DNA of 34,218 nucleotides from contig BFEA01000616.1 of assembly GCA_003427395.1 (NCBI GenBank), positions 1 to 34,218 on the forward strand, written 5' to 3'. Numbering within the stretch: position 1 is the first letter of the stretch; every line of letters begins with the position of its first letter. This DNA is from Chara braunii (taxonomy: Eukaryota; Streptophyta; Charophyceae; Charales; Characeae). This document shows positions 10,539 through 20,800 of this stretch, in pieces. Below the pieces are notes generated by a model. The model was not told where the DNA came from. It searched no databases and saw only the letters and a list, made by a program, of their open reading frames with translations. The position numbers were made by a program, and so were the translations under genes.

Positions 10539-11030
10539 GCCTCACTCTTGCACGTTTCCTGCCCACTGCCTCTGTTGTTACATCTGCAACTCCCCTCATT
10601 CGTTGAGCCACTTTTCCTTCAAGGACCTCCGTTGTCGGTGTGAATACCCTTACAAGGGTATCCGCCCTGGTTTTTGCAAAGTGACAAAAGAATAAGTTGG
10701 TTTAAAATTTGAATATATTTTGTGAGTCGCGGCCGTGTCCGTGTTTTACGTTGACTGGATGGTTGGCGAGGGTAGAGAGTGTGTGGGCGCGCAAATTTGA
10801 GGGCGCGTGATCTTTTTATTTGTTGATGGTTGAAGAGTCGGTGTGGTCGCCAACGAGATTTTTGTTTCGGATTAAATTAGGATTAAAAAAATTATGTCAC
10901 GTTGATTGATGTGCTTGCCTGTGACCTATGCGTACGTACAGAGTACGGCATCAACAAAACCATCATTTTAAGTGCATTTTGGTAAATTTGTGCGTCGCAC
11001 AGTATTTGATTACCTAGGTGTCCGTTAGAA

Positions 11031-11052
11031 CTAGGCCCAACCTTGGGCCTAG
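11031..11052. repeat. Perfect 9-bp inverted repeat with 4-base loop
   Basis: CTAGGCCCA and TGGGCCTAG surround ACCT. The stem is GC-rich but is not followed by a T run on either strand, so it is not a simple terminator. Its function is unknown. Confidence 0.7.
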
Positions 11053-12781
11053 CATTAGCGGTTACGACATCAGACTTTAATCAAAGAGATTCGGGGATTG
11101 AGACCGAGCGTCGACAACGCGGAATAATAGAGTAAGCGAGAAGGCGCCGATAGGGTTGAGGGCCCGGAGGGTCTATCCCTCTTTGTTTTGCCGTCAGCGG
11201 AGTCGGAGGGGGTTAGCGGTCCTTTTTCCCCCATCTGTCGTCCTCGGATGAGTTTCTAAATATTTTTATTTTATTGGTTATTTTGTTATTATTTTGCTCT
11301 GACGTTCTTTGGCGTTGACGCGTCGCTGGAATTAAAGGTCGTAGCGGCAATCAAGGACCTTGGGCGGGCGTCTCCTTTGGTTGACCTACAAGTTCCTGTG
11401 TGTTCTGGTTGCTGACGGAATTCATTTATCCCACCGTCTGGAAAATAGGGACCAAGGAGTTCAACGTGCTTGTGAGCCGGCGGATGATTCGACCTACCAC
11501 GCCGGTGAAACTTCAGCGGCGGGGATCTTTGGCGGGGGCACCGTCAGTTAACCGCTCACTGACGCAAAAGAGCTTTAGCTTAGAATACCCATCAGGGTCA
11601 GAGGAGGCATGAAGCCGTGGCGAAGGCCTGACCGGCCTGTGGAACCCTCCCCACTACGGCCTTTACAGTTCTCATTTGAACATTTGTTACTACCACCAAG
11701 TTCTCCACTGGGACCAGCTTCGCCTAGGCGCACGCTGCCAGCTTTGCATCGGGCCCAACCCCTTCCAACCCATTGCGACGTCAGAATCGCCAGGGAGGCC
11801 GAGCATGAGCCGCATCCGCGTTCGGGGCTAGTTGATTCGGCAGGTAAGTTGTTACACACTCCTTAGCGGATTTCGACTTCAATGACCACCGTCCTACTAT
11901 TTGTAATACCCGCTATAGTGTTTGGGATAGCGCAGAGGGCGGCACCGATCGACGTCGAGGTGAAAGAAAGGAGAGGACCCGGACGTGAAGTTGCGCGGGG
12001 TGCATGTGTGGCAGTGGAGGGCGCAACGACGTTGAAGAAACAGGCATGGCGGAAGGAAAGATTGATTGCTCGCTCGACTCATGGTACATTTAGGCAGAGA
12101 GGGAGTCTACATGGGGGTTTGGGGGGCTGGCGAGCCCGAATATGCGGTCAGAATAAGGCAAGAGATAGTAGAAGAAGTATTAGTTGCAGAATGGAGTGCG
12201 TGCGGATGTGGAGGAAGGAGGGAAGAAGAAGAGGAAAGATGGCATAGCTTAATATTCCATTGTGGGTGGAATTGGGCAAGGGAGGGCTCGATCTTGAGGT
12301 TTTGGGCCAGAGCGATTTTATCAGTAAGGTTAGGGGGTTACTAGTAGGAGCTATGGAGGAAGTGGGCTGCATTGAGCTATGGCTGAGGAAGGGATGGCGA
12401 GAATAGATAATCGAGGTATCACCCGACTCTTGGTGGGATCATGTAGGGAAAGATGGGGTCGAGGTTATCTAACAGGGCGAGTCTAACTATGGTGTTAGAT
12501 TTAGGGGTTAATAAGTAGATTCGTTACTAAAAGATTGAGGACTTGCGCTATGCCAAGGAGAAAAGGAGGGGGCATATACCCGCGAGTGAACCTACCCCGA
12601 TGTACAAGGAGATGCCGACGGGGAAAAGGGATTTCTGGCGAGATATCTTGTCACGATCCGCGGAAGATCCATTCGATTTATGCAAATACTTTCGATGGAA
12701 GTAGCATGAGACCAACAGCGGGGTTGGAGATTTACCTGTCGGCCGACAGGTTCGGGCGAGAGCATGCAGTCGGGAAGCAGT

Positions 12782-12850
12782 GTATATTTGCATGTTCTAG
12801 TGGAAGATTCATTTGCATTTTGCCCATCCTATTGATGGTAGTAGCGTGGA
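12782..12850. repeat. Degenerate copy of a small MITE family
   Basis: The segment GCATGTTCTAGTGGAAGATTC, then ATTTGCATTTTGCCCATCC and TGGTAGTAGCGTGG, parallels the right half of the 117-bp element at 21558-21674 read in reverse, and the copies at 29136-29256 and 29795-29865. The terminal repeat is worn and no target duplication is visible. Confidence 0.45.
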
Positions 12851-14228
12851 GGCATCTGCGAAGTTGCAAACTTACGAGTCGTACCGTGCACCACCCAGCC
12901 GAACGATGGAGGTGAAGTGAGAGTCGGGTTGCAGCTCCAAATTGGGCAGTAACCCAACGTACAAGCTGGTGGTGGTCTCCCTGCTTGAAGGCTCTTCTCT
13001 TGTGATCCCGAATGAACCTAGCCGTCTGAGTGGCTAGGTGCGTTCGCATGTGAGGAGGGGGGAGGCGCGAACCTGGCGGAGTATGACTTTCTGCAGCAAG
13101 AAGGAACGAAGGGAGAAACTAAGGGATAAGGTTGGTGATGTGAGCGTGCGTACCTCGTCTTGGTGGCAGTCTACAAGGTTGACACCCACATGTGCCTCGA
13201 GTGCTGCTGCGAACGAGGGAATGTGTTGCCGATCTGTAAGCTGGTATGTAGCTGCATGTGGGTCGGTGCCCTGTTCGGCTCGTACTTGTTGCTGGTCCGA
13301 TTGGCCGGTTCCAACCTCAGGCTGCGCTGCTACTACGCCATTGCGGTTGTTGAAGCTTGTGATCAGGCATCCCTGAACGTGGCGTGGTGACACTTGTGAT
13401 CGGTGTCGTGATCTGTTGTCGTGCTTTGTGGCTTCGCGCGGTTGCTGCACACGCGGTATTTTACTGAGGTTTTCGTTCCATTTTACCCACGCTTCAAATA
13501 AGGCACAGGAAGGTGCTCTATCGGAAACGCGGCCCTCTCTAGGCTGCGTTGTTATAGTTTAGTTCGAGGCTAGAGTTGTGTGACGTGAGGGGATAGCCAG
13601 ACTTGTAAGGGGGGTCATCATTGCGACTTGGAGGTTCGTTAGGAGGGACTCTTTCAGACAATTTTAACATCGGGTTGACCAGGGACTGCGCATTGTTTTT
13701 GGCCATAATTGCGAAGCCCTCAGGCGCATGAAGGCAACAAGGCTTTCTCCTGGGAGCTGAGTCAGTCTCCCTCTTGTATCTCGAGCGTCTTAAGCCCCTT
13801 ATCTTTTTTTCTTCTTACTCTAAGTTTACTCTTGTTCTCAGAGGAAGGCGGCACGCAGGATTGCAAATCGTAGGACCGTAACAAGACTCTATGGGGAGTC
13901 AGCCCATCGATTGTGGGAACTCTGCAGGAACTTAGGAGGAGTTTTGGGGTTGGGAACTTAGAGGTAAAAGATTTCGTTTTCCTTCTATAAACCTAGTTAT
14001 AACCCATTATATGTACATCCTCCTACAGTCCGACTGAGTATATTGCTTGGATTTCTACTTTGACCTTCATGTTCACTTTCAAGACATGACTCAGACTTAA
14101 ATAAAGGAATGTATGCATAATGTCAGTTTCAGTTTATTGTTTGACTGAAAGCAGATTGTCGAGTTGCATCTGGGGAAGGATGGGAGGAAGGCAGCATTGC
14201 TTGTCTGACTGGGTCTATCAAGAGTTTG

Positions 14229-14585
14229 ACAAGTCTCCATAAGCTTGGGAAGACCCAATGCTATGTTTATTTTTGAATTGCTTGGAGAACCAGACATGTT
14301 CCATAAGTTTGGATGGTCTGGTTGCTCGGACTTGCGAGGGTTGTTTGTGATTGAGTTTTTAGGAACAAGGCACTGTCCCATATGTTTGGGTGGATCAACC
14401 TCTTCCTGTTTTATTTAAAGAAACGAATCAGGAAGAGGACCAGACATGTTTCATAAGTTTGGGTGGTCTTCGTCCAATGTCACGCACATGATGGAACCAA
14501 AAGGTTATAAATTGGCTATATCTTATTATTACATTACTTATGAGCACGCTAGTGAGACAACATTTCATAAGTTTGGATGGTCTAA
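14229..14585. repeat. Dispersed array of a CATAAGTTTGGATGGTCT motif
   Basis: About five degenerate copies of a 20-30 base motif (core CATAAGTTTGGRTGGTCT) lie 60-110 bases apart, near 14232, 14299, 14370, 14450 and 14568. Two copies form hairpins: ACCAGAC at 14289 pairs with GTCTGGT at 14316-14322, and GACCA at 14438 pairs with TGGTC at 14464-14468. The array ends inside the start of the gag-like frame of gypsy copy 1. Confidence 0.6.
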
Positions 14586-14875
14586 GCATCAAAGAAAAGG
14601 CTAAGGGGACCAAGAAGAAGAAGGCAGACCGGTCTACGGGTCTGGACAACCAAGGAACGCTCGCATGGGTAAAACTTGGTTTAGAGTATGAGGTGTGGTG
14701 GGATCGAGTTGCTAGGGGTACGTGTATGAATTATGGCAACTATGGCAACACGTCCCGAACGTGCCGAGGCAAGAAAGTCCTAACGAGGGTAGCCTCTCCA
14801 ACGGTGGTGGGATTGTCTTCGAGCCCTGACGGTGCTTCTGCGAGCACTTCGCAGGGAAACACCTTGGGCCGGTAG
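14540..14875 (+). pseudogene. Gag C-terminal fragment with degenerate CCHC zinc knuckle
   Basis: The frame contains CMNYGNYGNTSRTC at 14723-14764. Its spacing is that of a retroviral-type CCHC knuckle (C-x2-C-x4-H-x4-C), but the second cysteine is tyrosine (TAT) and the histidine is asparagine (AAC). Only two of four zinc ligands remain, so RNA binding by this nucleocapsid is probably lost. A basic KGTKKKK patch precedes it. The frame ends in TAG, and the same frame continues after a second TAG into the protease. The true start of gag is not visible; the ATG at this edge lies in a repeat array. Confidence 0.65.
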
Positions 14876-15004
14876 GAGTTAGCCGCTCTTACTCGCGCTG
14901 AAGTGGTAACGTTGCCTTCCCCACTTCAGGCGTTGGTCAAGGCTAGTGACCCACGTATCACCGCGTAGACACATTCAGACCCACCGACGCTCTGTTCGAG
15001 AGAT

Positions 15005-15661
15005 GTGCCTGAGGCCCTAGAAGAGTTAGAGACTGAGTGGTCAGGGAAGGACCCCAGAGACGCTTGGGCGATGATTAGTAGAGGTCCAAAAGGTGAACAC
15101 TTCGTGGTAAGGGTTGATGTTCGTGGCCACAAGGTTGGCACCTTCGCAGACATAGGCTCTACACGAAACTTCATCAGTCGTGCTTGTGTGGATAGACTGC
15201 GCTTATGGGACCAAGTGCAGCGACTTAGCAGAACTGGAACTTCTACGCTAGCCAACAAACACCAAATTGTAGTAACGGACTATGTCAAGGACGTCGTCTG
15301 TTCCTTCTCTTATGGAGGAGGGGAAGTGAGACATAAAACCTCATTCTTCGTCAGCGACGAACTGCCCTTCGATATGTTACTACGTATGTACTACCTTAAG
15401 GTCGCGCAACCTCATTTTGATTGGGATAGGAAGGTGTTAATACACAAGGTGTCAAATGGTAGGATCATTGGACTGCTGAAGTATAAGGCTAGCAGTCTAG
15501 TGGAGAACTACAGTTGCATGTGTGCTTCCTCTTTCTATAACTATTACAAGCAGAATCTCGAGGAGGGCATGTGTCTAGTCTTTGTCTCTATGAAAGAGGA
15601 GACCGTTAAGACACCCCCAGAGATAGAATCAGTCATCGCACAATATTCTAACATTTTTTAG
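15005..15661 (+). pseudogene. Gypsy copy 1 protease and start of RT
   Basis: FADIGSTRNFIS is the aspartic protease active-site region. The catalytic Asp is kept, but the following Ser/Thr of the D-S/T-G motif is isoleucine (ATA, one C-to-T change from ACA). Further on, LPFDMLLRMYYL corresponds to the usual LGMDWL block, with glycine replaced by arginine. HFDWDRKVL and the connector to RT (PPEIESVIAQYSNIF) follow. The frame stops at TAG 15659-15661 while homology continues in the same frame, so the stop is an inactivating change, not the end of a natural gene. Confidence 0.75.
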
Positions 15662-16357
15662 GAGCCCACAGGCATAGTAGAAAGGGAGGTGTTCCATGCG
15701 ATAGAGGTTGTCCAAGGTAGTAAGTTGCCTAGAGGACGAATCTATAGGATGTTTCCTGTGGAGTTGGATGAGCTTTGCCGCCAGCTCAAGGAGCTCACAG
15801 AAAATGGATGCATTTGGCCTAGTACCTCCCCTTACAGTGCACCAGTCTTGTGTGCCCCATAGAAGGGAGGTTTCCTAAGGATGTGCATTGACTATAAGAG
15901 CCTCAATGCCATCACCGTTAAGAGCGTGGAACCCCTACCCCGCATCGGCGACCTCCTGGATAAAGTGCAGGGATGTCGGTGCTTCACAAAGATAGATCCC
16001 TAAGTCCGGATATCATCAAATTGCCATTAGACCCAAGGACCAGCACAAAACTGCATTTCAGACCAAGTACGGTCTATACGAGTTTGTGGTGATGCCCTTT
16101 GGCCTATGCAATGCACCTGGTACATTCCAGCACACGATGAACAAGATATTTCATGATTACTTAGATAAGTTTATCATCGTGTACCTCAACGATATTCTTA
16201 TCTTTAGTAGGACTGTAGAGGAGCACGCTGAACACTTGAAAAAAGTGTTAGGTTTCCTAAGACAGCGCTAGTACAAGGTTAACCTGGAGAAATGCGAGTT
16301 CGGTCGCACCAAGATCTTGTACTTGGGTCATGAAATCTTATCAGATGGATTGAGGCC
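15662..16357 (+). pseudogene. Gypsy copy 1 reverse transcriptase (catalytic Asp lost)
   Basis: Motifs in order are YRMFPVELDELCRQLKEL, RMCIDYKSLNAIT, SGYHQIAIRPKDQHKTAF, FGLCNAPGTFQ and YLNDILIFSRT. The last should be YxDD; here codon 16188-16190 is AAC, so the first motif-C aspartate is asparagine and polymerisation would be abolished. A TAG at 15860-15862 stands where glutamine is expected. A one-base shift near 16001 follows FTKIDP, and another TAG (16269-16271) follows FLRQR. The domain then runs into the foldback insertion at 16358 and resumes at 17934. Confidence 0.9.
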
Positions 16358-16592
16358 TATGTAACCGGGTGAACGCGCTGAATGTGCGTTCACGTTCAAA
16401 CGCGCGCGTTCATACCCCCGAGGGCCGGGTTCATTCGCGTTCAAACGCGCTGCACGCCACGTGACGCGAAAAAACTGAACGCGACCCCGGGGGGCGCACG
16501 CGCGCGTTACGGACTACGAGGTGGTGGACCTCGTTCTAAGAACCCCAAAACTGCAAAAAAAAAAAAAAAACAGAGGCCTACCCCCCCCTACC

Positions 16593-16607
16593 NNNNNNNN
16601 NNNNNNN
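16593..16607. other. Assembly gap (15 N) in the left foldback arm
   Basis: Fifteen Ns lie between a C-rich run and TGTGTGAAAATTCC. The matching place in the right arm holds a CA repeat (about 17588-17660), so the gap most likely hides a GT microsatellite of unknown length. Confidence 0.85.
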
Positions 16608-17587
16608 TGTGTGAAAATTCCTTTTTTTTTTTTTTTTTTTTGAGTGGGTGGGGGAATCCCCCTAACACAGCTCAAATAGCCCATGCAGGCTATCTGAAGG
16701 GTCCGCGCAGACGTTTAGCGCAGACCCCCCCACCAAAATCGAGCCAGGCAGTGAATATGAAATAGAGCACGAGTTGGCCCAATATATACTCAAGATTCGA
16801 ATTCAGGTCTCTGTTTCGGCAGTTATGGGTTGCTCACGTAGCTAGGGCCTATTGGTCACTGCACATGACTCTTAGGGCTTGGCTGCACTACTCAGTGTGT
16901 GCTAAGTTAGAATGAATCTTCTGCAGAACGTGGAATGATACGCCATCGTTTTATTTTTTTCTTATTTTTTTTCTTCTCATTTTTTATTTTTCTTGTTGTT
17001 CTTTTTTTCTCGTTTTTCTTTTCTTAGGAATATGTGCAGTGGCCCTAAGGGCCTTTACTAAGTTAGAATGAATCTTCTGCAGAAAGTGGAATAATACGCC
17101 ACCATATGTTTTGTCTTTTCTTGTTTTTCTTTTTTCTCATTTTTTATTTTTCTTGTTGTTCGTTTTTTCTCGTTTTCTTTTCTTAGGAATACGTGCAGTG
17201 GCCCTAAGGGCCTTTACTCACCAAATGCACAAAATACAAAACATATGGTGGCGTATTATTCCATGTTCTGCAGAAGATTCATTCTAACTTGGCACATTTC
17301 GTTAGTAGTGCAGCCAAGCCCTAGTGCATCCAAGCCCTAAGACTCACGCGCAGTGACCAACAGGCCCTAGCTACGTGAGCAACCCATAACTGTTGAAACA
17401 CAGACCTCAAATCGAATCTTGAGTATATATCGGGCCAGCTCGTGCTCTATTTCATATTCACTGACTGCCTCGATTTTGGTGGGGGGGTCTGTGCTACATG
17501 TCTGCGCGGACCCTTCAGATAGTCTGCATGGGCTATCTGAGCTGTGTTAGGGGGATTCCCCCNCCCCCTTGAAAAAAAAAAAGGACC

Positions 17588-17610
17588 TTACACATACACG
17601 CACACACACA

Positions 17611-17646
<36 letters not shown>

Positions 17647-17662
17647 TTCACGCACACACACT
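17588..17662. repeat. (CA)n microsatellite
   Basis: An impure CA repeat with ACG and ATT interruptions sits between a poly(A) run and a T run in the right arm of the foldback element. It produces spurious histidine-threonine frames on the plus strand. Confidence 0.95.
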
Positions 17663-17933
17663 GTTCTGTTTTTTTTTTGTTTTTTCCTGTTTCGCCTGCG
17701 GCTTTGGCCCACAGCCCCCCCAAGCACCGGCGCCGCTCCCCACGCTGCCCACAGCCCCCCCAAGCACCGCTGCTGCTCCCCACACTGCCCAAAGCACCAC
17801 CCCACCCCGCCCACCCCCTTGCGCGAACGCATCAAACGCGTTCACGCGCGTTCAGTGAACGCGCGTTCACTGCGTTCATACCTTGAACGCGAAACCCGCG
17901 TTCAATGAACGCGCGGTAACATAGATTGAGGCC

Positions 17934-18675
17934 GGATGATGCTAAGGTGGCCAGCATACGTGACTGACCCAGACCTCAGACTGTTACTAAGGTCAGATCG
18001 TTTTTGGGGATGACGGGCTTCTATCGTCCGTTTGTAAAGAACTATAATACTATAGCTTCCCCATTAACAGATCTAACTCGACATGATACCCCTTGGGAGT
18101 GGACTGAAGAGTGTGAGGCGGTCTTCAGGAAACTGAAGTATGCCCTGACACACTATGAGGTTCTTAAACTTCTGGATCCGGATAAGCCATTTGTAGTGAC
18201 CACAGACGCTAGCCAATATGGCATAGGCGCGGTACTTGCGCAAAAGGACGGGCCCAAGATAAAACCTATCAAGTACATGAGTAAGAAGATGTCATCTCAG
18301 AAATTAGCTAGGTCTACCTACGAGCGTGAGCTCTATGCCCTTTACCGAGCGCGGGTCCATTGCATACATTATCTCCTTGGCAGATTTTTCTATGTAAGAT
18401 CTGACCATGAGACCCTACGCAGGATCAAGACGGAACCGGTACTCTCATATGCACTCAAGAGATGGATACAAGTGATAGACATGTACGACTATCAACTTGA
18501 TCCTTTCAAAGGAGAGTACAACAAGGTGGCGGATGCACTATCTCAACGGGCAAATTATTTGGGTGCGCTAGTAACTGAATTCGACATATCTAATAATCTG
18601 ACTCGATCGTTGGTGGAGGCCTACCAGCAAGATGCAGTTATGTATGAGATCATCCGAGTTCTAAGAGAAGGATAA
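17934..18675 (+). pseudogene. Gypsy copy 1 end of RT and RNase H
   Basis: After the foldback insertion the frame resumes with DDAKVASIRD. A TGA at 17965-17967 stands where tryptophan is usual, followed by PRPQTVTKVRSFLGMTGFYRP (the RT thumb). The RNase H domain shows TTDASQYGIGAVLAQ (first Asp), STYERELYAL (Glu), RSDHETL (second Asp) and NKVADALSQR (last Asp), so its four acidic residues appear intact. It would remove the RNA strand during reverse transcription. The frame shifts near 18670 before the integrase. Confidence 0.9.
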
Positions 18676-19671
18676 GATAACTTCTGATGAACTTACGATG
18701 GTAGATGGCTTAATGTTTCTTGAAGAGGCAGGGAATAAGGGATTGTGTGTTCTCATTAGTGATTCTTTGAGTAGTTTATGTTTAGGGGAATGTCACGATG
18801 CAACTGGTGATTTTGGTTATAAAAAGACTTCAGCTAACTTAGTGTAGAAATTTTGGTGGGCCACTATGATGCAAGATGCGAAAAAGTACGTTGAAACTTG
18901 CCAGGTTTGCCAAAGGAACAAACCTATGACTCAGGCTCCACTTGGGCTCATCAAACCCTTGTCGATTCCTGAAGGTCCGATCAGAGTATGTCCATGGACT
19001 TCATGGATACTCTTGTGACCAGTAAGTCTGGAAAAAGACACATCTTCATGATAGTGGACCACTTTACTAAGTATGCAAGACTTATCTCTATGTCAGAAAC
19101 TGCTAAAACTGACTATGTCATCAAACTGTTTCTAGATAACAAGGTCAGGAATTTTTTACTTCCTACGTCGATAGTAAGTGACAAGGATGTAAGGTTTACC
19201 AACGAACTGTGGCAGGCGACAGCTGAACAGATGGGTACCAAGCTCCAAATGACGTCGGGGAACCAGTGACACCAAGAGCCAAATGGCCAGGCAGAACAGT
19301 TGAACTGAGTAGTACAACACCTGCTTCGACATTATATTAAGCCAAGTCGGGATGACTGGGACGAGAAGTTACCTCTCGTCGCCAACTTGTACAACAACAT
19401 TGTGCACGCTACTACTGATATGACTCCCAACCAACTGCACCTTGGTTGGAAACCCAAAACTGCACTTGACTTTCTGCTACCAGAAAGGCAACCCACTGCA
19501 GCACCTGGCAGCATAGAGTATGCTGTTAATTATGAATGGATGCTGCAGCAGGCTGTCGAACATATTAGAAAATCTCAGGATGCCATGATCGCACCTGAGA
19601 ATAAACATAGACGGTCCTCTAACTTTCAGGTAGGTGATAGAGTCTGGGTAAAGTCATCTGAACTAGGCTAG
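18676..19671 (+). pseudogene. Gypsy copy 1 integrase
   Basis: The N-terminal zinc region reads LGECHDATGDFGYKKTS, then CQVCQRNK. One histidine of the HHCC set is missing, since the usual GHFGY is GDFGY. A TAG lies before KFWWATMMQDAKKY. After a frame change near 18985 the catalytic core shows MSMDFMD, IVSDKDVRF and EPNGQAE, keeping the three acidic DDE residues. TGA codons at 19267 and about 19305 interrupt it. The C-terminal part includes HLGWKPKTALDFLLP and FQVGDRVWVKSSELG, ending at TAG 19669-19671. Copy 2 (34011-33182, minus) aligns through most of this. Confidence 0.9.
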
Positions 19672-20080
19672 GAGTTGGGGATTTCACGTAAGCTGATGTC
19701 ACAGTACTTTGGGCCCTGGGAGATCTTAAACATTGTAGGGGATCAACCGGATGGGCCTTCATACGTGATTCGCATTCCTGCACACTTGCGTACTTACCCT
19801 GTTTTCCATGCATCCAAGTTGGCACCTTTCGCTGCCACAGATCAGTTTTCCTCTAGGAGATCAATGCTGCCCCCAACCATGGACGGACACGTGGACATTG
19901 ACGATATCATCGAGCACAAGCTGATGCCTGTGCCCAAACCTCCAGGAAGGGGATGACTGCCAAAGCCACAGATGTAATATCGAGTGTGGTTCAGACATCA
20001 CATTGATCCTCAAGAAGACCGGTGGTTCACTGAAGAGGAATTAATGAAGATTGCTCCTCAAATCATCTCAAGTTATTAGA
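19672..20080 (+). pseudogene. Gypsy copy 1 integrase tail with chromodomain-like end
   Basis: The segment continues with FGPWEILNIVGDQPDGPSYV and YPVFHASKLAPF, the conserved end of gypsy integrases. It then has DIIEHKL, and after two stops YRVWFRHHIDPQEDRWFTEEEL, which resembles a chromodomain (aromatic positions and the W..eEEL end) as in chromoviruses, where it guides insertion to marked chromatin. The stops are TGA at 19954 and TAA at 19975. At the same codons copy 2 has CGA (32952-32950) and CAA (32931-32929). The chromodomain call is moderate because the first aromatic-cage strand is weak. Confidence 0.7.
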
Positions 20081-20091
20081 GGAAGCTGAAA

Positions 20092-20427
20092 TAACTGCCA
20101 TTTCGTCAAAATGGACATCTTTTATTTTTTGAACGAAATTGAAACCGAGTTTTTTGGCCGAAAACTCGTCAAAATTTGTTGTTCCTGAAGGTCCAGCGTT
20201 TGTAAAACGCTGGATCCCCTGGCTGTACGTGGACCTAGCTTGAGACCAAGTACCTCTAGGCAGGACTGCCTGGAGGTCCCTGGTCTCAAGCTAGGCCCAT
20301 GTACATCCAGCAATTGTAAAACGCTGGACCCTCAGGAAGAACAAATTTTGGTGAGTTTTCGGCCAAAAAACTCGGTTTCAGTTTCGTTCAAAAAATAAAA
20401 GATGTTCATTTTGACGAAATGGTCGTT
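20092..20427. mobile_element. Palindromic MITE of 336 bp inside gypsy copy 1
   Basis: The sequence is one long inverted repeat centred near 20260. The left end TAACTGCCATTTCGTCAAAA and the reversed right end AACGACCATTTCGTCAAAA match for most of their length, as do the inner TCAAGCTAGG/CCTAGCTTGA arms. It is flanked by AAA on both sides. In gypsy copy 2 the corresponding site reads GTTGAAAGGGAAG without interruption, so the insertion and a 2-3 base target duplication are directly visible. There is no coding capacity. The transposase family is unknown; a 3-base duplication would suit PIF/Harbinger. Confidence 0.9.
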
Positions 20428-20430
20428 AAA

Positions 20431-20800
20431 GGGAAGCAACCTGTTACATAAAGATGTCTCAGAGGACTATCGAAGAAAAGGAGGAGGGAATGCGAGGATC
20501 TAGGTCCTCGGCAGGCCTAACGGGCCCTTGCTGCAAATGTGCCTGCCCTAAGTGAAGGCGGGCCTAACAAATCACGAGAGACCCTTGGATGTCAATTTCG
20601 TATTTGGGGTCTTGGCAGTTTCGTCGCGCCAGTTGGATGAAGGAAAACACAGGCCAAGCAGCGTGGAAATTCCCAGACATTCAAGGCCTTTCCGAAGGCA
20701 CAGGCCCTGGGCGAGATTTGAGCCTCATACACAGACGGTTGGGAGGCCCAATCGAACAAGGCCAAGTAGCTGCACTAGAGGCGTAGCACCCTAGGGCCTA
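20431..20800 (+). other. 3' non-coding region of gypsy copy 1
   Basis: From AGGGAAGCAACCTGTTACATAA through TGCAAATGTGCCTGCCCTAAG and CAAATCACGAGAGACCC to about 20760, this matches the reverse complement of 32820-32508. It is therefore part of the gypsy element, either 3' UTR or LTR. No second copy of it was found 5' of gag, so an LTR cannot be demonstrated. Short frames here are shadows. Confidence 0.6.

Larger units (their letters stand above)
6945..10640 (-). mobile_element. LINE 2: 5'-truncated non-LTR retrotransposon, inactive
   Basis: On the minus strand the element reads linker (10538-10311), RT (10274-9419), thumb (9301-8675), connector (8640-8256), zinc-binding domain and tail (7979-7374), then a non-coding 3' end to 6960. 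A poly(T) run at 6945-6959 is consistent with its poly(A) tail. No AP endonuclease domain is present. The segment 6961-8450 is nearly the same as 31021-32507, with single Ns scattered from 7163 to 8396. Frames are broken several times. The 5' limit near 10640 is approximate. Confidence 0.85.
10641..14220. other. Unassigned 3.6 kb, no gene recognised
   Basis: Open frames here are short, lack motifs and overlap on both strands. The longest are 13450-13034 (-) and 11882-12247 (+). The position just upstream of Ty3/gypsy copy 1 means the 5' LTR, leader and most of gag could lie here in unrecognisable form; no direct repeat of the 3' region (20431-20800) was found. Recognisable pieces are a perfect inverted repeat at 11031-11052 and a degenerate copy of the small MITE family near 12782-12850. 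Confidence 0.4.
16358..17923. mobile_element. Foldback DNA transposon, Mutator-like by TSD length, non-autonomous
   Basis: The 1566-bp insert is flanked by an exact 10-bp target duplication, GATTGAGGCC (16348-16357 and 17924-17933). Removing the insert and one copy restores the gypsy frame across the junction. The ends are imperfect inverted repeats (TATGTAACC and GGTAACATA), followed by clustered GAACGCG/CGCGTTC words. Inside, arms of about 340 bp (roughly 16620-16960 and 17220-17560) are inverted copies. Between them is a tandem pair of T-rich units containing GGCCCTAAGGGCCTTTACT. No transposase frame is present. A 9-11 bp duplication fits Mutator-like foldback elements; the superfamily assignment is inference. 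Confidence 0.9.
14540..20800 (+). mobile_element. Ty3/gypsy (chromovirus-like) LTR retrotransposon, copy 1, inactive
   Basis: Plus-strand order is gag zinc knuckle, protease, RT, RNase H, integrase, chromodomain-like tail, then a 3' non-coding region. This PR-RT-RH-IN order defines Ty3/gypsy. Gag, PR and early RT lie in one frame interrupted by TAG codons at 14873, 14966, 15659 and 15860; the frame then shifts near 16001. A foldback transposon (16358-17923) and a palindromic MITE (20092-20427) are inserted. Neither LTR was identified, so both outer limits are uncertain. The 3' region from about 20431 to 20760 is repeated, inverted, at 32508-32820. Confidence 0.9.

Noticed and set aside
11031-11052. 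Bacterial-type terminator.
   Set aside because: There is no T run after the stem on either strand and the context is eukaryotic.
17533-17886. Cysteine-valine and histidine-threonine frames in the foldback arm.
   Set aside because: They arise from the CA microsatellite and GC-rich filler, with no conserved motif.
16358-17923. CRISPR-like or satellite reading of the repeated GAACGCG words.
   Set aside because: Spacing is irregular, the words are inverted at the two ends, and an exact target duplication shows they are subterminal repeats of a DNA transposon.
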